Assembly: GCF_018129025.1 (NCBI RefSeq)
Contig: NZ_JAAEDI010000027.1
Span: 22,569 to 86,568, forward strand
Direction: 5' to 3'
Origin: Neoroseomonas terrae
GTDB lineage: Bacteria; Pseudomonadota; Alphaproteobacteria; Acetobacterales; Acetobacteraceae
Length of the DNA: 64,000 bases
In this document: positions 35,639 through 44,809 of the stretch, one piece after another
Numbering within the stretch: position 1 is the first letter of the stretch
How the letters are laid out: each line of letters opens with the position of its first letter
The notes under the pieces: generated by a model
Databases searched by the model: none
Told to the model about the DNA's origin: nothing
What the model saw: the letters and a program-made list of their open reading frames with translations, nothing else
Position numbers and translations under genes: made by a program

Positions 35639-38600
35639 ATGACCGCCATGGGCAGCATCATCCGACCGGACGCCACTCTCGAGGAACGCTGGGATTCGAC
35701 CGGCGGGCCGGTGCTGCTGACCGGCACCCAGGCTCTGGTTCGCCTGCCGATGCTACGGCAGGAGATGGACGCAGCCCTCGGATGGAAGACCGGCGGGTTC
35801 ATTTCAGGCTACCGGGGCTCGCCGCTCGGCGGCTTCGACAAGGAACTGGGGCGGCAGCAGAAGCGGCTACGCACCCACCACATCGCCTTCCAGCCAGGGC
35901 TTAACGAGGACCTTGCCGCCACCGCCGTGTGGGGTAGCCAGCAGGTCGGGCTGACGCCGGGGATGACGGTCGATGGTGTCTTCGGCATCTGGTACGGCAA
36001 GGGGCCGGGTATCGACCGGTCGGGCGACGTGCTGCGCCACGCGAACAGTGCCGGCACGATGCCGAAGGGCGGCGTCATCGCGCTGGCGGGCGACGATCCG
36101 TCGTCCAAATCCTCCACGATCACCTCGGGCTGCGAATACAGCTTCATGGATGCCGAGATCCCGGTGCTGGACCCGGCCGATGTCGGAGAGGTGCTGGAGT
36201 TCGGCCTGAAGGGTATCGCCCTGTCGCGCTTCGCCGGCCTTTGGGCCGGGGTGAAATGCGTGGCCGACACCATGGACGCGTCGATGACGGTGCTGCTCGA
36301 CGCCGCGCGTTACGCGACGCGCGATCCGGCCGGGCTGCCCATGCCGCCGGACGGGTTGCACATCCGGCTGCACGACACCCCGATCGCGCAGGAAGAACGG
36401 CTGCGCCACTTCAAGCTGCCGGCCGCCATCGCCTTCGCCCGCGCCAACGGCTTCGACCGCATGGTGATGGACGGGCCGAATGCCCGCTTCGGTATCGCCG
36501 TGCGCGGCAAGGCCTATGCCGTGTTCCGGCAGGCGCTGGAGGAAGCCGGCATCTCCGAGGGCTTCGCGCGCGAACATGGGCTGCGCATCTGGAAGGTGGG
36601 CCTCCCCTGGCCGCTGGACCCCGAGGCAGCGCGCGCCTTCGCCGACGGGCTGGAGGAAATCCTCGTCATCGAGGATCGCCGCCCGGTGATCGAGCCGCAG
36701 CTTCGCGACGCGCTGTTCCACGCACCGGTGCGCCCGCGCGTGACCGGCAAGAAGGACGAGAACGGCAGGCCGCTGTTGTCGGACCTCACCGAGCTCGACA
36801 TCGGCCAGATCCTGCGCGCGCTCGCGGCCCGCCTGCCGGCGCCGCTGCGGACCAACCGCCTGCATGAACGCATCGCGGAGATCGATGCGCTGGCCAGCCA
36901 GCAGACGGTCCCCTTACATCTGCGCGACCCGTATTTCTGCCCAGGCTGCCCGCATAACACCTCGACCCGCGTGCCGGACGGGTCGCGTGCGCTGGCCGGC
37001 ATCGGCTGCCACTATCTGGCGAAGAACATGGACCGCAACTCGGACCTGTTCACCCAGATGGGCGGGGAAGGCATGCCTTGGATCGGCCAGGCGCCGTTCA
37101 CCAGCGAGAAGCACGTCTTCGCGAATATCGGCGACGGCACCTGGGGCCATTCCGGCAGCCTGACCGTGCGCTTCGCCGTCGCCTCCGACGCCAACATGAC
37201 GTTCAAGATCCTGGTCAACAGCGCGGTCGCGATGACCGGCGGCCAGACGCCGGAAGGCGAGATCGACGTCCCGCACATCGCCGCGCAACTTCACGCCGAG
37301 GGCGTGGAGCGCATCGAGATCGTCTCCGACGACCCGGATCGCCATCGCGGCAATCCGCTGATCCCGGCCGGCGCCGGCTTCCACGACCGTTCTGAGCTGG
37401 ACGCGGTGCAGCGGTCCCTGCGCGAGGTGAAGGGCGTCACCGCCATCATCTACGACCAGGAATGCGCGACCGAGCGCCGCCGCAAGCGCAAGCGCGACCT
37501 CGCGCCGAAGGCCGAGCGGCGGGTGATGATCAATCCGCGCGTCTGCGAGGATTGCGGGGACTGTTCCCGCGCCTCCAATTGCCTTGCAGTCGAGCCGGTG
37601 GAGACGCCCTTCGGCCGCAAGCGCAAGATCGACCAGTCAGCCTGCAACCAGGACTTTTCCTGCCTCAACGGCTTCTGCCCGTCCTTCGTCACGCTGGTCG
37701 GCGCGAAGCCGGCAGAGCACCATGTCGTCGCATCCGGCGCCGCACCGCCGGAACCGACGCGGCCGGAGGTGCAGGGTGAGGCCTGGAACCTGCTGATGGC
37801 CGGGGTGGGCGGGCAGGGCGTGTCGTCGCTCGCCGCGATCCTCGCCCAGGCGGCGCATCTCGAAGGGCGGCCGGTGCGCAGCCTGGATTTCCTTGGCCTC
37901 GCGCAGAAGGGCGGCGGCGTCTATGCGCAGCTCCGCATCGGCGCGGCGGGCGCGGCGGCGGACAGCATCGCCGGGGCGCGCATCGCTGCCGGCGGCACCG
38001 ACCTGCTGATCGCGGCTGACATGGTGGTGGCACATGGCCGCACCGCGCGGCCCTTGCTCGGCCCTGGCCGGACGGCGGCGGTTGTGAATGCGGATCTCGC
38101 GCCCACCGCGCAGTTCGTGAAGGACACCGGCACGAAGTACCGCGGTGCGGAGATGCTGGAGAGCATCCGCACCGCCTGCCGCACCACCACCGCGCTGCCG
38201 GGCACGACGCGCGTCGCGGAGGAACTCGGCGACGCCGTGTACCTGAACGTCTTCCTGCTCGGCATCGCCTATCAGCGCGGATTGGTGCCGCTGTCCTCGG
38301 AGGCGATCCTCCGCGCGCTGGAACTCAACGGCGCGCAGGTCGTGCTGAACAAGGAAGCCTTCGCGCGCGGCCGAGCGGCGGCGCTGGAGGACCTGCAGCC
38401 GCCGGCGCCCGTCGCTGAGACGCTCGATGGCCTGATCGCCCGTCGCGCCGCCGACCTCGCTGCCTATCAGAACGCCCGCTACGCCGATGGCTACAAGGCT
38501 TTCGTCGCCAGCATCCGTGCGGCCGAGCACGTGGCCCTGCCCGGCGAGGAGCGCCTGACCCGCGCGGTCGCGACGCAGCTCCATCGCCTGATGGCCTATA

Positions 38601-39055
38601 AGGACGAGTATGAGGTCGCCCGCCTGCACAGCCTGCCGGAATGGAAGGATGCGCTGGCCCACGGCTTTACCGGCACGCAGCGGATCGAGATGCACCTCGC
38701 CCCGCCCGTGCTGGCGAAGCCCGACCCGGTGACGGGCGTTCCCGGCAAGCGCCGCTTCGGCCAATGGATGCTGCGTGCGATGGGGCTGCTGCGCCACGGC
38801 AAGGTCCTGCGCGGCACCGGGCTCGACCCCTTCGGCCGCACCGGGGAACGCCGCATGGAGCGTGCGCTGCCGGGCGAGTTCCGCGCCGGCATCGAGCGCC
38901 TGCTGGCTGGTCTGCCCGGCAACCACATGATGGCCTGTGACTGGGCGGAAGCCTGGGCAGGCATGAAGGGCTTCGGGCACATCAAGGAGCGGAACCTGGT
39001 GGCGATGCGGGCGCGGCTGACGACGATCGAGGCGCCGGCCATCGCGGCCGAATGA
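35639..39055 (+). CDS. fused indolepyruvate:ferredoxin oxidoreductase
   Basis: This single-chain 2-oxoacid:ferredoxin oxidoreductase (1138 residues) decarboxylates aryl- or branched 2-oxoacids from amino-acid transamination to acyl-CoA. The order is as follows. PFOR N-terminal domain with ISGYRGSPLGGFD comes first. The TPP-binding part has CPGCPHNTS near residue 434 and GDGTWGHSG. A ferredoxin-like Cys cluster spans about 635-680 (CEDCGDCSRASNC; CLNGFCPSF). The gamma domain is near residue 720 (GVGGQGVSSLA), and a C-terminal DUF6537-like part ends the chain. The divergent Lrp gene and the acyl-CoA dehydrogenase downstream suggest amino-acid catabolism. Confidence 0.93.
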   Translation: MTAMGSIIRPDATLEERWDSTGGPVLLTGTQALVRLPMLRQEMDAALGWKTGGFISGYRGSPLGGFDKELGRQQKRLRTHHIAFQPGLNEDLAATAVWGSQQVGLTPGMTVDGVFGIWYGKGPGIDRSGDVLRHANSAGTMPKGGVIALAGDDPSSKSSTITSGCEYSFMDAEIPVLDPADVGEVLEFGLKGIALSRFAGLWAGVKCVADTMDASMTVLLDAARYATRDPAGLPMPPDGLHIRLHDTPIAQEERLRHFKLPAAIAFARANGFDRMVMDGPNARFGIAVRGKAYAVFRQALEEAGISEGFAREHGLRIWKVGLPWPLDPEAARAFADGLEEILVIEDRRPVIEPQLRDALFHAPVRPRVTGKKDENGRPLLSDLTELDIGQILRALAARLPAPLRTNRLHERIAEIDALASQQTVPLHLRDPYFCPGCPHNTSTRVPDGSRALAGIGCHYLAKNMDRNSDLFTQMGGEGMPWIGQAPFTSEKHVFANIGDGTWGHSGSLTVRFAVASDANMTFKILVNSAVAMTGGQTPEGEIDVPHIAAQLHAEGVERIEIVSDDPDRHRGNPLIPAGAGFHDRSELDAVQRSLREVKGVTAIIYDQECATERRRKRKRDLAPKAERRVMINPRVCEDCGDCSRASNCLAVEPVETPFGRKRKIDQSACNQDFSCLNGFCPSFVTLVGAKPAEHHVVASGAAPPEPTRPEVQGEAWNLLMAGVGGQGVSSLAAILAQAAHLEGRPVRSLDFLGLAQKGGGVYAQLRIGAAGAAADSIAGARIAAGGTDLLIAADMVVAHGRTARPLLGPGRTAAVVNADLAPTAQFVKDTGTKYRGAEMLESIRTACRTTTALPGTTRVAEELGDAVYLNVFLLGIAYQRGLVPLSSEAILRALELNGAQVVLNKEAFARGRAAALEDLQPPAPVAETLDGLIARRAADLAAYQNARYADGYKAFVASIRAAEHVALPGEERLTRAVATQLHRLMAYKDEYEVARLHSLPEWKDALAHGFTGTQRIEMHLAPPVLAKPDPVTGVPGKRRFGQWMLRAMGLLRHGKVLRGTGLDPFGRTGERRMERALPGEFRAGIERLLAGLPGNHMMACDWAEAWAGMKGFGHIKERNLVAMRARLTTIEAPAIAAE

Positions 39056-39166
39056 AGGTCGGGGACGGGCACCTTCCCCGAGCCTCCGATTGTTGGCCGC
39101 GGCGGCCGGGGACGTTCTCAGCGTCCCCCGCTGCTGTATCGTGACGCCCGGGGAGACCGAACGACC

Positions 39167-40309
39167 ATGACGCACGCCTTTGACCTGGCCGAGGCCACGC
39201 GCGAACTGCAATCCGTCGCGCTCGACTTCGCGCGTGAGGTGCTGGCCCCGAACGCCCGGCGCTGGGACGAGGAACGCCATTTTCCCGTCGATGAGATGCG
39301 TGAGGCCGCGAAGCTCGGCATGGCCGCGCTCTACGTTCGCGAGGAATCAGGCGGCTCGGGCCTCACCCGCCTCGATGCGGCCGTCGTGTTCGAGGCGCTG
39401 GCGACCGGCTGCCCTACCGTTGCTGCCTACCTGTCCATTCACAACATGGTCGCCTGGATGATCGACCGCTTCGGCTCCGACATGCAGCGGACCGAGCACC
39501 TCCCGTCGCTAGTCACGATGGAGCGCATCGCCTCCTACGCGCTGACGGAACCGGGCGCGGGTTCCGATGCCGCCGCGCTGCGCACCCGCGCGGCGCGTGA
39601 CAATGAAGGCTATGTGCTGAACGGCACCAAGCAGTTCATCTCGGGCGCCGGCGTGTCGGATCTGTACCTGACCATGGTGCGCACCGGTGGCGATGGCCCC
39701 TCCGGCGTCTCCGCCCTGCTGGTTCCGAAGGAAACCGCGGGCCTCAGCTTCGGCGCCAACGAACGCAAGATGGGCTGGAACGCCCAGCCCACCCGCCAGG
39801 TCATTTTCGAGGATGCGCGCGTCGCCGCCTCGGCGCTGCTCGGGGAGGAAGGGCAGGGGTTCCGCTTCGCGATGGCTGGGCTCGATGGCGGGCGGCTGAA
39901 CATTGCCGCCTGCTCGCTGGGTGGGGCGCAGGCCGCGCTCGACATCGCCCTGGCCTATACGCGCGAGCGACGCGCGTTCGGCAAGGCGATCAGCGACTTT
40001 CAGAACACGCAGTTCCGGCTGGCGGACATGCGCATCGAACTCGAAGCCGCTCGCTCCCTGCTATGGCGCGCCTGCGCCAAGCTCGATGCGCGCGCACCCG
40101 ACGCGACGGCCTTCTGCGCCATGACCAAGCGTTTCGTCACCGACACCGGCTCGCGCGTAGCGGACGACGCGCTCCAGCTTCTCGGTGGCTACGGCTACCT
40201 CGCGGATTACGGCATCGAGAAGATCGTGCGTGACCTCCGTGTCCACCGTATCCTGGAAGGCACCAACGAGATCATGCGCCTGATCGTGGCGCGCGGCATG
40301 CTTGCCTAA
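39167..40309 (+). CDS. acyl-CoA dehydrogenase
   Basis: This is a 380-residue FAD-dependent acyl-CoA dehydrogenase. Signatures are ALTEPGAGSDAAALRT (FAD/substrate block near 127), GTKQFISGAG, and the C-terminal QLLGGYGYLADYGIEKIVRD with RILEGTNEIMRLIV. The catalytic Glu is in the EGTNE segment, the position used by short/branched-chain and isobutyryl-type enzymes. Following a 2-oxoacid oxidoreductase, it could act on branched-chain or short acyl-CoA; that is inference. Confidence 0.93.
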   Translation: MTHAFDLAEATRELQSVALDFAREVLAPNARRWDEERHFPVDEMREAAKLGMAALYVREESGGSGLTRLDAAVVFEALATGCPTVAAYLSIHNMVAWMIDRFGSDMQRTEHLPSLVTMERIASYALTEPGAGSDAAALRTRAARDNEGYVLNGTKQFISGAGVSDLYLTMVRTGGDGPSGVSALLVPKETAGLSFGANERKMGWNAQPTRQVIFEDARVAASALLGEEGQGFRFAMAGLDGGRLNIAACSLGGAQAALDIALAYTRERRAFGKAISDFQNTQFRLADMRIELEAARSLLWRACAKLDARAPDATAFCAMTKRFVTDTGSRVADDALQLLGGYGYLADYGIEKIVRDLRVHRILEGTNEIMRLIVARGMLA

Positions 40310-40316
40310 AGCAGAT

Positions 40317-40404
40317 CCTGTTCGGATGGGTTCATCCGAACAGGGCGAGATGCACGAAAAGGTAGAGCAGAGCAGGTGAACGCAGGTTCGCCGGAAATGC
40401 TCTA
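40317..40404. repeat. REP-like double-hairpin element
   Basis: A perfect 12-bp stem (CCTGTTCGGATG at 40317-40328 with its complement at 40333-40344, loop GGTT) is followed by a second structure. In it TAGAGCA (40363-40369) pairs with TGCTCTA (40398-40404), enclosing an inner GGTGAAC/GTTCGCC stem with one G-T pair. There is no U-tract. The layout resembles the palindromic intergenic repeats dispersed in alphaproteobacterial genomes. The last bases form the stop codon of the next, convergent gene. Confidence 0.55.
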
Positions 40405-40896
40405 GGTCAGCTTCACCTCCGCAACCTTGTCGCCATACTCCTTCTTCGGGTCCATGCCGAGCAGCAGCTTGATACCGGCGAAGATGCTCGATTCGTTGAG
40501 CCAGATCTCGGCGTCGGCCGGATCGAAGCGGAGCATCGTCAGCTTCGGATCGTCCTTGCCACCCTCATACCAGGCGGCGACGAAGCGGTTCCACAGTCGG
40601 TCGATGACGGCGCGGTCCTTCTGCACGCTCAGCTTGCCCTGCACCAGGGCGAAGACGCCGTGTCCCTTGGACGCGAAGCTGATCACCCCATCCGCCGTGC
40701 CGCCGCGGACGTTCTCCACGATGTCGTTGTCCTTCGCGGTGAAGAACCAGAGAGGACCCTTATCGTCATCGCCGTCGAGCTGCGCGGTCATCGGCCGCAT
40801 CACCGGCCGGTCAGTCCCTCGGACGCCGAGCATCACGGTCATGTCCGACCGCAGCTCCTTCCAGAACTTGGCCTCGATCTCCTTGTCGCGATCCAT
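40402..40896 (-). CDS. pyridoxamine 5'-phosphate oxidase-like (general stress protein 26-type)
   Basis: This 164-residue FMN-binding split-barrel protein is of the PPOX/GSP26 type. Supporting segments are EAKFWKELRSDMTVMLGV, then GPLWFFTAKDN (the usual WFxT block), and FDPADAEIWLNESSIFAG near the C-terminus. I use the second of two close ATGs because GGGAG sits seven bases before it. Its role may be flavin- or deazaflavin-linked redox; the substrate is unknown. The stop codon lies within the terminal arm of the REP-like element. Confidence 0.83.
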   Translation of the reverse strand: MDRDKEIEAKFWKELRSDMTVMLGVRGTDRPVMRPMTAQLDGDDDKGPLWFFTAKDNDIVENVRGGTADGVISFASKGHGVFALVQGKLSVQKDRAVIDRLWNRFVAAWYEGGKDDPKLTMLRFDPADAEIWLNESSIFAGIKLLLGMDPKKEYGDKVAEVKLT

Positions 40897-40957
40897 CGCC
40901 ATTCTCCCTGCCTGGATCAGACAGGAAAACAGGCGAGGTGCCGCGGGGTTGCCGACC

Positions 40958-43894
40958 TCACGCCCATAACACCGAATGGCCATCGAAGCCGGCGGGCGGG
41001 AAGCCTGGCAGGATGAAGGCCATGTCGGCCGTGCCGTTGCCATCCATGTCGATGAATAGTCTCCCGGTCGCTTCCTCGAAGCGGCCTTCCGCCCCGCCCT
41101 GGGCGGTGAAGGCGAAGGCGCCGCGCCAGCGGAAGTCCCCGCCCGTGCCGATGCCGGCGAAAGCGAGGATATCCCCCTCCAGCGGATTGAAGTTCACGAT
41201 CGTATCCGGCGCGGAGACCGGCGAGTGCGATATCGCGGTGAAGATGAAGACATCGGCACCGGCACCGCCGACCAGCCAGTCGGCGCCGAGGCCGCCGGTG
41301 ATCTCGTCGCTGCCGCTGCCGCCCGTCAGCGTGTCGTTGCCGTCGCCGCCATACAGCCGTGCGTGCCCGGCCGCGACGGTGATCCTGTCGTCACCACTGC
41401 CGCCGTGCACGACCTCGACATTGTTCGTCACGACCGAGATACCGCCCGAGCCGAGCGTCAGCACGTCCGCGCCGGCGCCGAGCGAAACAGTCATGCTCCC
41501 CGTCGCTCCGGCGATCGTCACGTGATCCGCGCCGGCGCCGCCCATCACCGTCTCCACATTGCGCAGCACGGCCGTGTTGGCGCCAGGGCCGAGCACCAGC
41601 CGGTCCGCGCCGGCGCCGAGGTCGATCTCAGCCCCTGCGACCGCGCGCGCGAAAGTCACGGTGTCGTTCCCCGCGCCGCCCGTCACCCGCTCGACATCCC
41701 ACAGCACGACGCTGTTGCCGCCTGCGCCCAGTAGCACGTGATCGATCCCGGCACCGAGGCGCAGCACCACGCCATCGGCACCGTCCGCGAGCTCGATCGT
41801 GTCCGCGCCGTCGCTGCCGATCACCAGCTCGGTTCCCGCGACGGCGATGCGGTTGTCGCCGGACGCCAGCACCAGCCTGTCGTTGCCGTCACCGAGGTCG
41901 ATGACGGCACCCATCATCGCCACGCCCAGCGTCACGACATCCGCGCCGCTGCCGCCGATGACGGTTTCGGCATGGGTGACGGTCAGCACGTTGCCGCCAT
42001 CGGCGAGCATCAGCCGGTCCTGACCGGCGCCCAGATCGAACCGCCCGCCTCGCAGCGGTTCGAGTAGCGTGACGGTGTCGTCGCCGCCGCCGGCCTCCAG
42101 GACCTCCACGCTGCTCAGCAGGAGCCGGTCGGCGGCGTCGGTCAGCAGCAGCCTGTCGCGCCCCCCACCAAGCGCGACCAGCGCATCGAGCGCAGCATCC
42201 AGGAAGGTGATCTCGTCGGCGCCGCCACCGGCCTCGACCGTCTCGACGCCGGCGACGGCGACACGGTTGGCACCGACCGACAGCGTCAGCCGGTCTGCGC
42301 CGGCGCCGAGATCGACGATCGCGCCGACGGCTCGCCGCTCGAACAGGATCAGGTCGTCGCCGCTGCCGCCGATCAGCGTCTCGACCCCGCCGACGGAGAG
42401 CGTGTTGCCGCCATCGGCCAACCGCAGCCGGTCCTGCCCGCCATGCAGCAGGATGCGGCCGATCATGCCGGCGGCGAGCGTGAGATCCTCGTCCCCGCCG
42501 CCGCCCTCCAGGGATTCCACGTTGACGATCAGGGCGCGGACGGGGCCGCCGCGGATCACCAGCCGATCGTGCCCCGCGCCCAGGTCGATGATGCCGTCGT
42601 CGATCGCGCCGGAGAGGGTGACGAGGTCGGCGCCGCTGCCGCCCAGCAGCGTCTCGGTGCCGACCGCGCGAAGCGTGTTGCCGCCATCGGCGAGCACCAG
42701 GCGATCGGCCCCGGAGGAGAGGTTGACGAGGCCGCCCTCCATCCGCGCCAGCAGCGTCACGTGGTCGCCGAGCACGCCGCCGATGATCGTCTCGACGCCG
42801 CCGGCGAACAGGGACCCGCCGCCGAAGCGAACGATACGATCCGCGCCGGCGCCGCCGATGATCGTCTCGACGCCACGGATCGACAGGACGTTGCCGCCGT
42901 CCCCCAGTTCGATGATGTCCGCCCCGGCACCGAGATCGTACATGCCGCCATGGGGCAGCGCGCCCTCCAGCACCAGCCAGTCGTTGCCGCCGCGGCCAAT
43001 GACGGATTCGACGCCCGACAGCCGCAGGGTGTTGTCACCATCGGCGAGGCTCAGGCTGTCCGTGCCGGCGCCCAGTGCCACGATGCGGCCAGGGATCACA
43101 TCGGTGAGAACGATGGTGTCATCGCCCGCGCCGCCCTCGATGGTCTCGGCGCCCGCGACGGTCAGCAAGCTGCCGCCGTTCCCGAGTACGAGCCGGTCCG
43201 AACCGGCACCGAGGTCGTAAAGCCCTTCCGCGCGGCCTTCGACGAGGATGACGTCGTCGCCCCCGCCGGCGGAGAGCGTTTCGACGCCCGCGATGGTGAT
43301 CGAATCGCTGCCGTCCGACAGGACGGCGCGATCCTCGCCTTCCTTCAGGTCGATGCGCATGCCGATGGCGGCGCCGGCCACCGTCACCTCCTCGACGCCG
43401 CGGTTGCCGAGGATGGTTTCGATGTCCGCGGCGACCGTGACCGCGTTGCCGCGCGTCGAGATCATCGACAGCAGGTCGGCACCCGCGCCGAGCGAGTAGT
43501 ACCCGAGCATGGGTGCCCCGCTGATGATCGAATCGCCGCCGGTGCCGCCGATGATGGTCTCGATGCCGACGACGGTGATCTCGTTCGGCCCGTCGGCAAG
43601 GATCAGCAGGTCGTTGCCGCCCCGCAGGTCGATCCGCGCGCTGATGATCGGAGCGAGCAGGGCGATCGTGTCTGCGCCGGCTCCGCCGGTGATCGTCTCG
43701 GTCCCCTGGACGTAGACGCGATTGCCACCCCCGGCGAGCTGCAGGCTATCGGCGCCGGCGCCGAGGTCGACGATGGCATCGGTCAGGGTGCCGGTGACCG
43801 TGACGGTATCGGCGAAGGCACCGCCGGTGAGCCGGTCAAAGGCGCCGAGGGCGAGGGTGTTCGCTGCGTTGTTCGGAAGGATGACGACGGACAA
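40958..43894 (-). CDS. RTX-like repeat protein with seventeen 46-residue units
   Basis: This 978-residue, very acidic protein has no signal peptide. From about residue 35 to 835 it is built of about seventeen full units, most of exactly 46 residues (138 bp), plus one shortened unit. The unit pattern is roughly IDLGAGADRLVLADGGN, then VxGVETVxGGxGADxVTL. After them come canonical calcium-binding RTX nonapeptides (YGGDGNDTLTGGSGSDEI region, about residues 840-880). A serralysin-type C-terminal part with ADVFIFTAIS and DTIVNFNPLEGDILAF follows. This is the usual layout of a type I secreted, calcium-folding surface or matrix protein. No type I secretion genes are within the window. Confidence 0.85.
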   Translation of the reverse strand: MSVVILPNNAANTLALGAFDRLTGGAFADTVTVTGTLTDAIVDLGAGADSLQLAGGGNRVYVQGTETITGGAGADTIALLAPIISARIDLRGGNDLLILADGPNEITVVGIETIIGGTGGDSIISGAPMLGYYSLGAGADLLSMISTRGNAVTVAADIETILGNRGVEEVTVAGAAIGMRIDLKEGEDRAVLSDGSDSITIAGVETLSAGGGDDVILVEGRAEGLYDLGAGSDRLVLGNGGSLLTVAGAETIEGGAGDDTIVLTDVIPGRIVALGAGTDSLSLADGDNTLRLSGVESVIGRGGNDWLVLEGALPHGGMYDLGAGADIIELGDGGNVLSIRGVETIIGGAGADRIVRFGGGSLFAGGVETIIGGVLGDHVTLLARMEGGLVNLSSGADRLVLADGGNTLRAVGTETLLGGSGADLVTLSGAIDDGIIDLGAGHDRLVIRGGPVRALIVNVESLEGGGGDEDLTLAAGMIGRILLHGGQDRLRLADGGNTLSVGGVETLIGGSGDDLILFERRAVGAIVDLGAGADRLTLSVGANRVAVAGVETVEAGGGADEITFLDAALDALVALGGGRDRLLLTDAADRLLLSSVEVLEAGGGDDTVTLLEPLRGGRFDLGAGQDRLMLADGGNVLTVTHAETVIGGSGADVVTLGVAMMGAVIDLGDGNDRLVLASGDNRIAVAGTELVIGSDGADTIELADGADGVVLRLGAGIDHVLLGAGGNSVVLWDVERVTGGAGNDTVTFARAVAGAEIDLGAGADRLVLGPGANTAVLRNVETVMGGAGADHVTIAGATGSMTVSLGAGADVLTLGSGGISVVTNNVEVVHGGSGDDRITVAAGHARLYGGDGNDTLTGGSGSDEITGGLGADWLVGGAGADVFIFTAISHSPVSAPDTIVNFNPLEGDILAFAGIGTGGDFRWRGAFAFTAQGGAEGRFEEATGRLFIDMDGNGTADMAFILPGFPPAGFDGHSVLWA

Positions 43895-44019
43895 GGGCAG
43901 CGCCTCCGGCTCGGGGCGGCGCGCGCGGCGCCAGATCCCGGCAGGGTGCGGTTTGTCCCTAAAAAAGAGACGAATTTATGAGATAAATCTCGTAGGGAGA
44001 TATCTTGGTTCAAAAACGG
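43895..44019 (-). promoter_or_regulatory. AT-rich upstream region of the repeat protein with a 12-bp palindrome
   Basis: This 125-bp stretch is far more AT-rich than its surroundings and lies directly upstream of the RTX-like gene. It contains the perfect palindrome GAGATAAATCTC (43980-43991) and an A6 run at 43961-43966. It is the expected promoter region of the repeat protein, and the palindrome could be an operator. I could not pick a convincing -35/-10 pair. Confidence 0.4.
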
Positions 44020-44691
44020 TCATGTCTTGACTGGGCCGCTGCTGCCGCGCCCGCGGCCGGGCGGATCCGCCGGGTCGTTGTCCGACGGGCCTGACGGCGT
44101 GCTGCGACCGCCGCGGCCCTGGCCCGCCGGGTCAGTCGGGTCGGCGTCGCTGATCCCGCCGCCGGGCCGGCGGGGGCCACCGCCTCGCCCGGCACTTGGC
44201 GGGTCATTCGGGTCGGTATCCGTCACCCCCGTGCCCGGGCGCTGCCCACCGCGGCCCCGACCCGGTGGGTCATTGGGGTCGTTGTCCGTTGCGCCCGTAT
44301 CGGGCCGCTGCCCACCGCGTCCGCGGCCGGGCGGATCGTTCGGGTCGGTGTCGGTGGCGCCGGTGCCCGGGGGCTGACCCCCGCCGCCGCGCCGCCCCTG
44401 CCCGGGCGGGTCGCTGGGGTCGTTGTCGGTGGCACCGGTGCCCGGGCGTTGGCCGCCACCGCGGCCTCGGCCGGGCGGGTCGCCGGGATCAGCGTCGGAG
44501 ATGCCGGGCGGTGCTGCGCGCGGCGGCTGACGGGGCGCGCCGGGACCGGGCGCAGCCGGCGGCGTCCCACCGCCTTCGCCCTTGACACCCTGCGCGCCGG
44601 CAAGCGCCGGAACGCCGACCCCGCCGCCGGCGGCGGCCGCGCGGATCATCAGCGCGCGCCGCGCCAGGCGGCCTTCCTTCGACTTCGTCAT
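44020..44691 (-). CDS. Tat-signal, DPxDPPG-repeat low-complexity protein
   Basis: This 223-residue product has an N-terminal region with an Arg pair (LARRALMIRAAAAGGG) resembling a Tat signal and a possible cleavage after ALAGAQ. The rest is seven imperfect repeats of 20-25 residues with the pattern [TS]D-x-DPxDPPGRGRGG-x-RP. The regular Asp spacing (DNDPNDP, DTDPNDP) suggests metal binding, perhaps calcium, and the Gly/Arg/Pro filler suggests an extended fibre or matrix polymer. I recognise no family. GGAGAG lies eight bases before the ATG. It is divergent from the SOS-box ORF. Confidence 0.65.
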   Translation of the reverse strand: MTKSKEGRLARRALMIRAAAAGGGVGVPALAGAQGVKGEGGGTPPAAPGPGAPRQPPRAAPPGISDADPGDPPGRGRGGGQRPGTGATDNDPSDPPGQGRRGGGGQPPGTGATDTDPNDPPGRGRGGQRPDTGATDNDPNDPPGRGRGGQRPGTGVTDTDPNDPPSAGRGGGPRRPGGGISDADPTDPAGQGRGGRSTPSGPSDNDPADPPGRGRGSSGPVKT

Positions 44692-44784
44692 CCGGCGGGC
44701 TCTCCGTCACCAGCCGGCATTCTCGGCACCGGTTCGCTGCCGGCACAAGCGACCTGTCGGTCGAAGGTTCGGGCTTGCGTTGAT

Positions 44785-44799
44785 GTTCTCTTTTTGTTC
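44785..44799 (+). promoter_or_regulatory. LexA-type SOS box, GTTC-N7-GTTC
   Basis: GTTCTCTTTTTGTTC is an exact match to the alphaproteobacterial LexA operator GTTC-N7-GTTC. It lies in a short AT-rich stretch, 10 bp before the ATG of a 62-codon ORF and about 95 bp from the start of the divergent repeat protein. Candidate promoter hexamers overlap it (TTGATG at 44780-44785; TATCAT at 44801-44806), as expected for a repressor site. An eight-base motif can occur by chance, so position is the main support. Confidence 0.68.
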
Positions 44800-44809
44800 T
44801 TATCATCGC

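Noticed and set aside
40958..43894. Tandem 138-bp periodicity as a possible CRISPR or satellite array
   Set aside because: The period is maintained at protein level with strong DNA divergence between units and no spacers. It is a coding repeat.
41225..43981. Long plus-strand open frames (up to about 512 codons) opposite the repeat protein
   Set aside because: They are antisense shadows of a GC-rich 138-bp repeat array. Their products are His/Asp/Arg- or Ser/Pro-rich without motifs, while the minus-strand frame gives a coherent RTX-like protein.
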